Origin: Arachis hypogaea
Taxonomy: Eukaryota; Streptophyta; Magnoliopsida; Fabales; Fabaceae
Direction: 5' to 3'
Assembly: GCF_003086295.3 (NCBI RefSeq)
Contig: NC_092053.1
Coordinates: 88,194,245 to 88,258,244 of the forward strand
DNA length: 64,000 nucleotides
Shown here one piece after another: positions 1-9,177 of the stretch (positions within the stretch are counted from its first letter, which is position 1; each line of letters starts with the position of its first letter). A program made the translations under genes and the position numbers. A model generated the notes under the pieces. The model had not been told where the DNA came from. It worked only from the letters and a program-made list of their open reading frames with translations, and ran no database searches.

Positions 1-47
1 TTCGCCAAAGGTTGTGTATCAACTGGTATTGCCTAGTCTTTGTTTTC
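1..47. other. Left flank of element A
   Basis: A 47-base stub before the first LTR. It has no recognisable coding content. The five bases before the LTR (43-47, ttttc) also occur at 10820-10824, just past the other end of element A, which suggests a target-site duplication. The repeat is low-complexity, so this is only moderately convincing. Confidence 0.4.
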
Positions 48-413
48 TGATGAGCGGATAATTTATACGCTTTTTGGCATTGTTTTTAGTAGGATCTAGC
101 TACTTTTAGGGATGTTTTTATTAGTTTTTATGTTAAATTCATATTTCTGGACTTTACTATGAGTTTGAGTGTTTTTCTATAATTTCAGGTATTTTCTGGC
201 TGAAATTGAGGGACTTGAGCAAAAATCAGATTCAGAGGTTGAAGAAGGACTGCTGATGCTGTTGGATTCTGACCTCCATGCACTCAAAGTGGATTTTCTG
301 GAGCTACCGAACTCAAAATGGTGCGCTTCCAATTGCGTTGGAATGTAGACATCCAGGGCTTTCCAGAAATATATAATAGTTCATACTTTGGCCGAGTTTA
401 GATGACACAAAAG

Positions 414-519
414 GGCGTTGAACGCCAGTTCTATGCTGCAGTCTGGAGTTAAACGCCAGAAACACGTCACGAACCAGAGTTGAACGCCAAAAACACGTTA
501 CAACTTGGCATTCAACTCT
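414..519 (+). repeat. Palindrome cluster in U3 of A 5' LTR
   Basis: Contains GGCGTTGAACGCC at about 414 and a 15-bp inverted repeat with arms at 476-490 and 505-519, one mismatch and a 14-nt loop. The cluster ends about 118 bp upstream of the TATA box. The equivalent cluster in the 3' LTR is at 9555-9660. Confidence 0.7.
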
Positions 520-636
520 AGAAGAAGCCTCTACACGTGTAAACTTCAAGCTCAGCCCAAGCACACACCAATCGGGCCCCGGAAGTGGATTTATGCATCA
601 ATTACTTACTTCTGTAAACCCTAGTAGCTAGTTTAG

Positions 637-644
637 TATAAATA
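637..644 (+). promoter_or_regulatory. TATA box of A 5' LTR
   Basis: TATAAATA in the context gtttagTATAAATAgg, the expected U3 promoter of the element. The same box is at 9778-9785 in the 3' LTR. The sequence match is strong; the transcription start is not visible. Confidence 0.7.
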
Positions 645-1631
645 GGACTTTTTACTATTGTATTTAGATCATCTTATGATTTTTAGTTCATCTTGAGATC
701 ATATTGATCACGTTTGGGGGCTGGCCTCTTGGCCATGCCTGAACCTTCATCACTTATGTATTTTCAACGGTAGAGTTTCTACACTCTATAGATTAAGGTG
801 TGGAGCTCTGCTGTTCCTCACGAATTAATGCAAAGTACTACTGTTTCTCTATTCAATTCAACTTATTCTGCTTCTAAGATATTCATTCGTACTTCAATAT
901 GAATGTGATGAACGTAACAATCATCATCATTCCCCCTACGAACGCGTGCCTGACAACCACTTCCGTTCCACCTTAGATTGAATGAATATCTCTTGGATCT
1001 CTTGATCAGAATCTTCGTGGTATAAGCTAGATTGATGGCGGCATTCATGAGAGTCCGGAAAGTCTAAACCTTGTCTATGGTATTCCGAGTAGGATTCAGG
1101 GATTGAATGACTGTGACGAACTTCAAACTCGCGAGTGCTGGGCGTAGTGACAGACGCAAAAGGAGGGTGAATCCTATTCCAGTATGATCGAGAACCTCAG
1201 ATGATTAGCCGTGCTGTGACAGAGCATTTGGACCTTTTTCACAAGAGGATGGAATGTAGCCATTGACAACGGTGATGCCCTTATATAAAGTTTGCCATGG
1301 AAAGGAGTAGGACTGATTGGATGAAGACAGCAGGAAAGCAAAAGTTCAGAAGAACGAAAGCATCTCTATACGCTTATCTGAAATTCTCACCAATGAATTA
1401 CATAAGTATTTCTATCTTTATTTTATATTTATTTATTATTATTATTCGAAAACTCCATAACCATTTGATATCCGCCTGACTGAGATTTACAAGATGACCA
1501 TAGCTTGCTTTATACCAACAATCTCCGTAGGATCGACCCTTACTCACGTAAGGTTTTATTACTTGGACGACACAGTGCACTTGTTGGTTAGTTGTATCGA
1601 AGTTGTGACAAATCATGAATTAAGATTAGAG

Positions 1632-1748
1632 CACCAAGTTTTTGGCGCCGTTGCCGGGGAATTTATTTCGCATTTGTTTCCGGTAACAACAGTGCCATGT
1701 TTTTGGTCCGGCAACAACACCAAGTTTTTGGCGCCGTTGCCGGGGATT
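1632..1748 (+). other. Duplicated tRNA-Asp primer-binding site of A
   Basis: TGGCGCCGTTGCCGGGGA occurs at 1643-1660 and again at 1729-1746, each time after caccaagttt. The repeated block is 29 bp (1632-1660 and 1718-1746). It is complementary to the 3' end of plant tRNA-Asp. The second copy, next to clear internal sequence, is the likelier functional site. The 3' LTR holds a decayed version (around 10781-10800), so part of the PBS seems to have been copied into the LTR. Confidence 0.7.
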
Positions 1749-3597
1749 GTTTTGAGTTTGGACAACTGACGGTTCATCGTGTAGCTCAGATTGGGTAATT
1801 TTCTTCTTATTTTGTTTTCAAAAAATTCTTCAAAAATATTTTCTTCTTTTTCGTTTTTCCCAATTAATATTCAAAAAAATAAATAAATAAATCTTTTCAA
1901 AAATATATTTTTTTCAGAATTTTTAAGAATGAATTCTAGAGTTTCATGAAGCACGTTGAAGCCTGGCTGGCTGTAAAGCCATGTCTAATTTTTTTTTTTT
2001 GGACTGAGGCTTCCAAACCATCAGCATAGAGGAAAGTTAATTTGATAACTAATGAGCAGTATATCTGAAGCTTGGCTAGCCATTGGCCTTGTCTAGTGTT
2101 TTGGACTGGAGCTTTCACTGAAAGCTTGGCTAGCTAGTGAGCCATGTCTAATTCCTGGACTGAAGCTTTAGACTAAGATTGCAAGATTCCTGGAATTCAT
2201 ATTAAAAATTTTGGAATCCTTATTTTTCTTTTTCAAATTAATTTTCGAAAAATACAAAAAAAATTAGAAAATCATAAAAATCAAAAAAATGTTTTGTGTT
2301 TTTGTTTGAGTCTTGATTCAGATTTTAAGTTTGGTGTCAATTGCATGTTCATCTTGCATCTTTCGAAAAAATCATGCATTCATGGTGTTCTTCATGATCT
2401 TCAAGTTGTTCTTGGTAAATCTTCTTGTTTGATCTTGATGTTTTCTTGTTTTGTGTCTTTTCTTGTTTTTCATGTACATTTTTGCATTCATAGTGTCTGA
2501 ACATGAAAGATTTCTAAGTTTGGTGTCTTGCATGTTTTCTTTGCATATAAAATTTTCAAAAATAAGTTCTTGATGTTCATCATGATCTTCAAAGTGTTCT
2601 TGGTGTTCATCTTGACATTCATAGCATTCTTGCATGCATTCATTGTTTTGATCCCTATCTTTCATGCATTGAGTCCTTTTCATGTTTTTTTCTTTCATCA
2701 TTAAAAATTCAAAAATCAAAAAAATATCTTTCCCTTTTTCACTCATAAATTTCGAAAATTTGAGTTGACTTTTTCAAAACTTTTTTAAAACTTAGTTGTT
2801 TCTTATGAGTCAAATCAAATTTTCAATTTAAAAATCTTATCTTTTTCAAATCTTTTTCAAAAATCATATCTTTTCCATTTTTTATTTGTTTTCGAAAATT
2901 TCAAAAATCTTTTTCAAAATATTTTCAAAATCTTTTTCTTATTTTTATATCATATTTTCAAAAATCACATCATCAATTAATGTTTTGATTCAAAAATTTC
3001 GAGTTTGTTACTTACTTGTTAAGAAAGATTCAAACTTTAAATTCTAGAATCATATCTTGTGATTTCTTGTGAGTCAAGTCATTAATGATGATTTTAAAAA
3101 TCAAATCTTTTTCATAACTAATTCTAATCATATCTTCCTATCATATTTTTTTTAAATCTTATCTTTTTCAAAAATTTGATTTTCAAATATCTTTTCTAAC
3201 TCCTTATCTTCTTATCTTTTCAACTACCTAATTGACTTTTTGTTTGTTTCTTATCTTTTTCAAAACTACCTAACTAACTCTCTCTCTCTAATTTTCGAAA
3301 ATCTCTTCCCTCTTTTTCAAAAATTCTAAATTTTATTTTCGAAAATCCCTAACCCCTTTTCAAAATTTTATTTTCGAAAATCCTCCCTCTCTCTCATCTC
3401 CTTCTATTTATTTATTCATCTACTAACACTTCATCTCACCCAAATTCGAACCCCTTCTTCCATCTGTGTTCGAATTTTCTCTTCTTACCTTCTTTACATT
3501 ACATTCTTTTCTTCTTCTACTCACATAGGGGAACCTCTATACCAGGGTAAAAAGGATCCCTATTATTATTATTATTTTTCTGTTCCCTCTTTTTCAT
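1749..3597 (+). other. AT-rich leader of element A
   Basis: About 1.85 kb of untranslated leader between the PBS and gag. It shows repeated TTTTCGAAAA-type palindromes (for example near 2243, 2748, 2888, 3293, 3337 and 3370), two copies of taagtttggtgtc (near 2328 and 2517), and three loose copies of a block around GCCATGTCTAAT-like sequence at about 1955-2010, 2065-2120 and 2121-2172. ORFs here are short and low-complexity and I do not regard them as genes. Confidence 0.6.
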
Positions 3598-4979
3598 ATG
3601 AGCAGGAGCAAGGACAAGAACATTCTTGTTGAAGCAGACCCTGAACCTGAAAGGACTCTGAAGAGGAAACTAAGAGAAGCTAAAATACAACAATCTAGAG
3701 ACAACCTTACAGGAATTTTCGAACAGGAAGAGGAGATGGCAGCCGAAAATAATAATAATGCAAGGAGGATGCTTGGTGACTTTACTGCACCTAATTCCAA
3801 TTTACATGGAAGAAGCATCTCCATCCCTGCCATTGGAGCAAACAACTTTGAGCTGAAACCTCAATTAGTTTCTCTGATGTAACAAAACTGCAAGTTTCAT
3901 GGACTTCCATCTGAAGATCCTTTTCAGTTCTTAACTGAATTCTTGCAGATCTGTGATACTGTTAAGACTAATGGAGTAGATCCTGAAGTCTACAGGCTCA
4001 TGCTTTTCCCTTTTTCTGTAAGAGACATAGTTAGAATATGGTTGGATTCTCAACCTAAAGACAGCCTGAACTCTTGGGATAAGCTGGTCAAGGCTTTCTT
4101 AGCCAAGTTCTTTCCTCCTCAAAAGCTGAGTAAACTTAGAGTGGATGTTCAAACCTTCAGACAGAAAGAAGGTGAATCCCTCTATGAAGCTTGGGAAAGA
4201 TACAAAGAACTGACCAAAAAGTGTCCTTCTGACATGCTTTCAGAATGGACCATCCTGGATATATTCTATGATGGCCTGTCTGAATTAGCTAAAATGTCAT
4301 TGGATACTTCTACAGGTGGATCCATTCACCTAAAGAAAACGCCTGCAGAAGCTCAAGAACTCATTGACATGGTTGCTAATAACCAGTTTATGTACACTTC
4401 TGAGAGGAATCCTTTGAGTAATGGGACGCCTCAGAAGAAGGGAGTTCTTGAAATTGATACTCTGAATGCCATATTAGCTCAGAATAAAATATTGACTCAG
4501 CAAGTCAATATGATTTCTTAGAGTCTGAATGGAATGCAAGCTATGCATCCAACAGTACTCACGAGGCACCTTCTAAAGAAGAAGCTTATGATCCTAAGAA
4601 CCCTGCAATAGCAGAGGTGAATTACATGGGTGAACCATATGGAAACAGCTATAATCCCTCATGGAGAAATCACCCAAATCTCTCATGGAAGGATCAACAA
4701 AAGCCTCAACAAGGCTTCAATAATGGTGGAAGAAACAGGTTTAGCAATAGCAAGCCTTTTCCATCATCCACTCAGCAACAGATAGAGAACTTTGAACAAA
4801 ATACCTCTAATTTAGCAAACTTAGTCTCTGATCTATCTAAGGCCACTGTGAGTTTCATGAATGAAACAAGGTCCTCCATTAGAAAGTTGGAAGCACAAGT
4901 GGGCCAGCTGAGTAAAAGAATCACTGAAACCCCTCCGAGTACTCTCCCAAGCAATACAGAAGAAAATCCAAAAGGATAG
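3598..4979 (+). pseudogene. gag of element A (degraded)
   Basis: A Gag-like polyprotein beginning MSRSKDKN at 3598. The central part carries the plant retrotransposon Gag signature (a stretch ending SWDKLVKAFLAKFFPP, then LYEAWERYKEL and a GGSIHLKKTPAEAQELID region), closely parallel to gag of element H. Breaks: a TAA at about 3880, a TAG at about 4519, then a change of frame so that the C-terminal asparagine/glutamine-rich part reads from 4617. A TAG at 4977 ends that part. No CCHC zinc knuckle is visible; the expected place (about 4520-4615) looks deleted. Ancestral role: capsid/nucleocapsid. Confidence 0.85.
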
Positions 4980-5003
4980 TGCAAGGCCATTGAATTAATT
5001 ACC

Positions 5004-5933
5004 ATGGCTGAACCTGTAAGGGAGGTTGAGGACGTGAATCCCAGTGAGGAAGACCTCCTGGGACGTCCAGTGATCAATAAGGAGTTTACCTCTGAGGAAC
5101 CAAAGGAATCTGAGACTCATCTAGAGACCATAGAGATTCCATTGAACCTCCTTATGCCATTCATGAGTTCTGATGAGTATTCTTCTTCTGAAGAGAATGA
5201 GGATGTCACTGAAGAACAAGTTGCCAAGTTCCTTGGTGCAATCATGAAGCTGAATGCCAATTTATTTGGTAATGAGACTTGGGGAGATGAACTTCCCCTG
5301 TTCACCAATGAACTAAATGCATTGGATCAACTGAGATTGCCTCAGAAGAAACAGGATCCTGGAAAGTTCCAAATACCTTCTACCATATGCACCATGACCT
5401 TTGAGAAGGCTCTATGTGACCTGGGGTTAGGAATAAACCTCATGCCACTCTCTGTAATGGAGAAATTAGGAATCTTTGAGGTACAAGCTGCTAAAATCTC
5501 ATTAGAGATGGCAGACAATTCTAGAAAACAGGCTTGTGGACAAGTAGAGGACATGTTAGTAAAGATTGAAGGCCTTTACATCCCTGCTGATTTCATAATC
5601 CTAGATACTGGGAAGGATGAGGATGAATCTATCATCCTTGGAAGACCCTTCCTAGCCACAGCAAGAGCTGTGATTGATGTTGACAGAGGTGAATTAGTCC
5701 TTCAATTGAATGAGGACTCCCTTGTGTTTACAACTCAAGGTTATCCTTCTGTAAACATGGAAAAGAGGCACAGTAAGCTTCTCCCACTGCAGAATCAACC
5801 AGAGCCCTCACAGTCAAACTCTAAGTTTGGTGTTGGGAGGCCACAACCAAACTCTAAGTTTGGTGTTGAACTCCCATATCCAAACTCTAAGTTTGGTGTT
5901 GGGAAGTCTCAACAATGCTCTGAACATCTGTGA
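5004..5933 (+). CDS. Protease-like region of element A
   Basis: A 309-residue open frame. An acidic N-terminus (DEYSSSEENEDVTEEQ) precedes a retropepsin-like fold: ALCDLGLGINLMPLSV near residue 137, and IILGRPFLATARAVIDV near residue 210, the paired motifs seen in H (52106-53017). The catalytic triad position reads DLGL where retropepsins have D-T/S-G, so activity is doubtful. The C-terminus holds three tandem copies of an NSKFGV unit encoded by the recurring aactctaagtttggtgttg motif (about 5813-5905). Polymerase domains that should follow are absent. Start chosen at the first ATG after the preceding stop. Confidence 0.75.
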   Translation: MAEPVREVEDVNPSEEDLLGRPVINKEFTSEEPKESETHLETIEIPLNLLMPFMSSDEYSSSEENEDVTEEQVAKFLGAIMKLNANLFGNETWGDELPLFTNELNALDQLRLPQKKQDPGKFQIPSTICTMTFEKALCDLGLGINLMPLSVMEKLGIFEVQAAKISLEMADNSRKQACGQVEDMLVKIEGLYIPADFIILDTGKDEDESIILGRPFLATARAVIDVDRGELVLQLNEDSLVFTTQGYPSVNMEKRHSKLLPLQNQPEPSQSNSKFGVGRPQPNSKFGVELPYPNSKFGVGKSQQCSEHL

Positions 5934-5951
5934 GGCTCCATGAGAGCCCAC

Positions 5952-5998
5952 TGTCAAGCTATTGACATTAAAGAAGTGCTTGTTGGGAGGCAACCCAA
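5952..5998 (+). other. Tandem post-stop hairpins I and II (A)
   Basis: Hairpin I is TGTCAA-gcta-TTGACA (5952-5967) and hairpin II is TTGGG-aggcaa-CCCAA (5983-5998), with aagtgct between them. They start 19 nt after the protease stop. The same pair follows the stop of IN or ORF1 in C, D, E, F and H with different stem sequences but conserved loops (AGRCAA in hairpin II), so base pairing appears to be kept. Confidence 0.75.
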
Positions 5999-6143
5999 TT
6001 TTTATTTATCTAATTTTAATTTATTTTTATTGTTATTTCATGTTTTATTAGGTTCATGATCATGTGGAGTCAAAAAATAAATCAAAAAAATTAAAAACAG
6101 AATTAAAAACAGTAGAAGAAAAATCACACCCTGGAGGAAGATC

Positions 6144-6392
6144 TTACTGGCGTTTAAACGCCAGTAAGGAGCATCTGGCTGGCGTTCAACGCCAGAACAG
6201 AGCATGGATCTGGCATTGAACGCCAAAAACAAACAGCATCCTGGCGTTCAGACGCCAGAAATGCACAGTGAGGAAAGCTGGCGCTGAACGCCAGAAACAA
6301 GCATCTAGTTGGCGTTCAATGCCAGAAATATGCTGCATCTGGGCGCTGAACGCCCAGAACAAGCATCAATTCGGCGTTTAAACGCCAGAATT
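6144..6392 (+). repeat. Array of eight GGCGTT-type palindromes (A)
   Basis: Eight palindromes of the CTGGCGTTTAAACGCCAG type start at about 6144, 6179, 6211, 6241, 6278, 6309, 6339 and 6370. The copies share the GGCGTT/AACGCC arms but differ in centre and flank. The first is a perfect 24-bp palindrome. Spacing is 30-37 bp, close to three turns of the helix. The array lies between the protease region and ORF2, upstream of the TATA box at 6734. Confidence 0.85.
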
Positions 6393-6733
6393 GCATGCAA
6401 AGGCATTTTACATGCCTAATTGGTGCAGGGATGCAAATCCTTGACACCTCAGGATCTGTGGACCCCACAGGATCAACTCAGCATCTGTGGACCCCACAGG
6501 ATCCCCACTTACCACCACTCACTCTCTTCCCTCTTCTCAATGTTCATCCTCTCTTCCCAATAAATACTCTTCCCCAAAACTCTTCACCAATCACCTCAAT
6601 CTCTCTTCCCTATCACCACTTCACCACTCACATCCATCCACTCTTCCCCATAAACCTACCTCATAAACTCCACCTACCTTCAAAATTCAAAATCAATTTC
6701 CCACCCAAACCCACCCTATATGGCCTCCCTCCC

Positions 6734-6741
6734 TATATAAA
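6734..6741 (+). promoter_or_regulatory. Candidate internal promoter for ORF2 (A)
   Basis: TATATAAA in the context ccctccctatataaagccc, followed by CT-rich, ATG-free sequence to the ORF2 start at 6931, which is the look of a plant core promoter and 5' leader. It lies about 340 bp downstream of the palindrome array. That it drives ORF2 is inference. Confidence 0.5.
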
Positions 6742-6860
6742 GCCCTCCATTCTTCCTCATTTTCACACAACACAACCCTCTCTTCCCCTTCTTGGCCGAA
6801 TACACCTCTCCCTCCTCTCCTCCATATTTTCTTCTTCTTCTTCATCTATTCTTTCTTCTC

Positions 6861-6897
6861 TTGCTCGAGGGCGAGCAATATTATAAGTTTGGTGTGG
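6861..6897 (+). other. Internal hairpin-tract module (A)
   Basis: A 7-bp perfect stem TTGCTCG-aggg-CGAGCAA (6861-6878) is followed by tattataagtttggtgtgg. The layout matches the element's own 3' end (9140-9177), where the stem sequence differs but the purine tetraloop and the taagtttggtgt tract are kept. It sits 53 nt before the ORF2 start codon. Confidence 0.7.
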
Positions 6898-6930
6898 TAA
6901 AAGCATAAGCTTTTTGTTTTTCCATTACCA

Positions 6931-8088
6931 TTGATGGCACCCAAGACCAGAGAATCCTCTAGAAAAGGGAAAGGGAAGACAAAAGCTTCCACCTCCGAGT
7001 CATGGGAGATGGAAAGATTCATCTCCAAAGCTCATCAAGACCACTTCTATGATGTTGTAGCCAAGAAGAAGGTGATCCCCGAGGTCCCTTTCAAGCTCAA
7101 GAGAAATAAGTATCCGAAGATCCGACATGAAATCCAAAGAAGAGGTTGGGAAGTTCTAACAAACCCCATCTAACAAGTCAGCATCCTAATGGTTCAAGAG
7201 TTCTATGCCAATGCATGGATCACTAAGAACTATGATCAAAGTAAGAACCCGAATCCAAAGAATTATACTACAATGGTTCAGGGGAAATACTTAGATTTTA
7301 GTCCGAAAAATGTGAGGTTGGCGTTCAACTTGCCTATGATGCAAGGAGATGCACGCCCCTACAATAGAAGGGTCAACTTTGATCAAAGGTTGGACCAAGT
7401 CCTCACGGACATATGTGTGGAAGGAGCTCAATGGAAGATTGACTCGAATGGGAAACCAGTTCAACTTAGAATACTAGACCTCAAGCCTGTGGCTAGAGGA
7501 TGGTTGGAATTCATCCAACGCTCCATCATTCCCACTAGCAACCGATCTGAAGTTACTGTAGATCAGGCCATCATGATCCATAGCATCATAATTGGAGAGG
7601 AAGTAGAAGTTCATGAAGTCATCTCCCTTGAACTCTACAAAATAGCCGAAAAGCCCTCCCCCTTGGCAAGGCTAGCTTTCCCTCATCTTATTTGCCATCT
7701 ATGTTACTCAGTTGGAGCTTTCATAGAAGGATACATTCCCATTGAGGAAGAGAAGTCCATCACTAAGAAAAGGATGGAGCAAACAAGAGAGCCCACTCAT
7801 GGAGCTCAAGAAACACGTGAGGAAGCTCATCATCAAGAAATCCCTGAGATACCTCAAGGGATGCACTTTCCTCCACAGAATTTTTGGGAGCAAATCAACA
7901 CCTCCCTAGGAGAATTAAGTTCCAACATGGGACAACTAAGGATGGGACATCAAGAGCACTCCATCATACTCCATGAAATTAGAGAAGATCAAAGAGCAAT
8001 GAGGGAGGAGCAACAAAGACAAGGAAGAGACATAGAAGAGTTCAAAGACATCATTGGTTCCTCAAGAAGGAAACGCCACCATCACTAA
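6931..8088 (+). pseudogene. ORF2 of element A (plant-transposon-protein type)
   Basis: 385 codons from ATG at 6931 in one frame, interrupted by a single TAA at 7171-7173. The N-terminus is basic (SSRKGKGKTKAS). The central part has RRGWEVL, VQEFYANAW and DFSPKNVRLAFNLP blocks, which correspond to the RGWFFLER / VREFYCNYY blocks in ORF2 of C and F. The family is what databases call putative plant transposon protein, found in the env position of Athila-type elements. No signal peptide or transmembrane segment is visible. The C-terminal 100 residues are Glu/Gln/Arg-rich and probably coiled coil, ending in KRHHH. Function unknown. Confidence 0.75.
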
Positions 8089-9139
8089 GGTGAACTCATT
8101 CCTTGTTCTTAAATTTTCTGTTTTTCGTTTTCTTTATGTTAAATGTTTATCTATGTTTGTGTCTTTATTACATGATCATTAGTGTCTAAGTGTCTATGCC
8201 TTAAAGTAGTGAATATGAATCCATCACCTCTCTTAAATGAAAAATGTTTTAATTCAAAAGAACAAGAAGTACATGAGTTTCAAATTTATCCTTGAACTTA
8301 GTTTAATTATATTGATGTGGTGACAATGCTTCTTGTTTTCTGAATGAATGCTTGAACAGTGCATATGTCTTTTGAAGTTGTTGTTTAAGAATGTTAAATA
8401 TGTTGGCTCTTGAAAGAATGATGACAAGGAGACATGTTATTTGATAATCTGAAAAATCATAAAAATGATTCTTGAAGCAAGAAAAAGTAGTGAATACAAA
8501 AGCTTGCAGAAAAAAAATAGAAAAAAAAAGAGAAAAAGCAAGCAGAAAAAGCCAAAAGCTCTTAAAACCAAAAGGCAAGGGTAATAAAAAGGATCCCAAG
8601 GCTTTGAGCATCAGTGGATAGGAGGGCCTAAAGGAATAAAATCCTGGCCTAAGCAGTTAAACCAAGCTGTCCCTAACCATGTGCTTGTGGCGTGAAGGTG
8701 TCAAGTGAAAACTTGAGACTGAGCGGTTAAAGTCAAGGTCCAAAGCAAAAGAAGAGTGTGCTTAAGAACCCTGGACACCTCTAATTGGGGGCTTTAGCAA
8801 AGCTAAGTCACAATCTGAAAAGGTTCACCCAATTATGTGTCTGTGACATTTATGTATCTGGTGGTAATACTGGAAAACAAAGTGCTTAGGGCCACGGCCA
8901 AGACTCATAAAGTAGCTGTGTTCAAGAATCAACATACTGAACTAGGAGAATCAATAACACTATCTGAACTCTGAGTTCCTATAGATGCCAATCATTCTGA
9001 ACCTCAATGGATAAAGTGAGATGCCAAAACTATTCAAGAGGCAAAAAGCTACAAGTCCCGCTCATCTGATTGGAGCTATATTTCATTGATAGTTTGGAAT
9101 TTATAGTATATTCTCTTCTTTTATCCTATTTGATTTTCA
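8089..9139 (+). other. 3' untranslated region of element A
   Basis: About 1 kb with no credible ORF. It includes an A/G-rich tract at about 8500-8590. It ends at the hairpin preceding the 3' LTR. I see nothing else I can name. Confidence 0.6.
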
Positions 9140-9177
9140 GTTGCTTGGGGACAAGCAACAATTTAAGTTTGGTGTTG
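9140..9177 (+). other. 3' hairpin and tract at the A 3' LTR
   Basis: An 8-bp perfect stem GTTGCTTG-ggga-CAAGCAAC (9140-9159) is followed by aatttaagtttggtgttg and then the LTR at 9178. The tract occupies the place of the polypurine tract that primes plus-strand synthesis, though it is less purine-pure than usual. The arrangement recurs in every element of the window. Confidence 0.75.

Larger units (their letters stand above)
48..1678 (+). repeat. 5' LTR of element A
   Basis: The repeat begins TGATGAGCGG and matches 9178-10818. A TATA box lies at 637-644, preceded by a cluster of GGCGTT/AACGCC palindromes at 414-519. The right end is uncertain: alignment to the 3' LTR puts it near 1678, but the PBS-like sequence already occurs at 1643, inside the repeat. 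The short ORFs in this stretch look like chance. Confidence 0.8.

Noticed and set aside
1297..1479. Small ORF starting MERSRTDWMK, repeated at 10437-10619
   Set aside because: It recurs only because it lies in both LTRs of A. It is downstream of TATA but has no independent support as a gene.
2372..2746. 124-residue Lys/Met-rich ORF on the minus strand
   Set aside because: Low-complexity frame antisense to the AT-rich A leader; no conservation seen.
6144..6392. CRISPR-like array of regularly spaced repeats
   Set aside because: The repeats are short palindromes of variable sequence inside a plant retrotransposon, with no unique spacers of constant length and no cas genes.
6931..8088. ORF2 as an envelope glycoprotein
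   Set aside because: Its position is env-like, but no signal peptide, transmembrane segment or glycoprotein features are visible in A, C, D or F.
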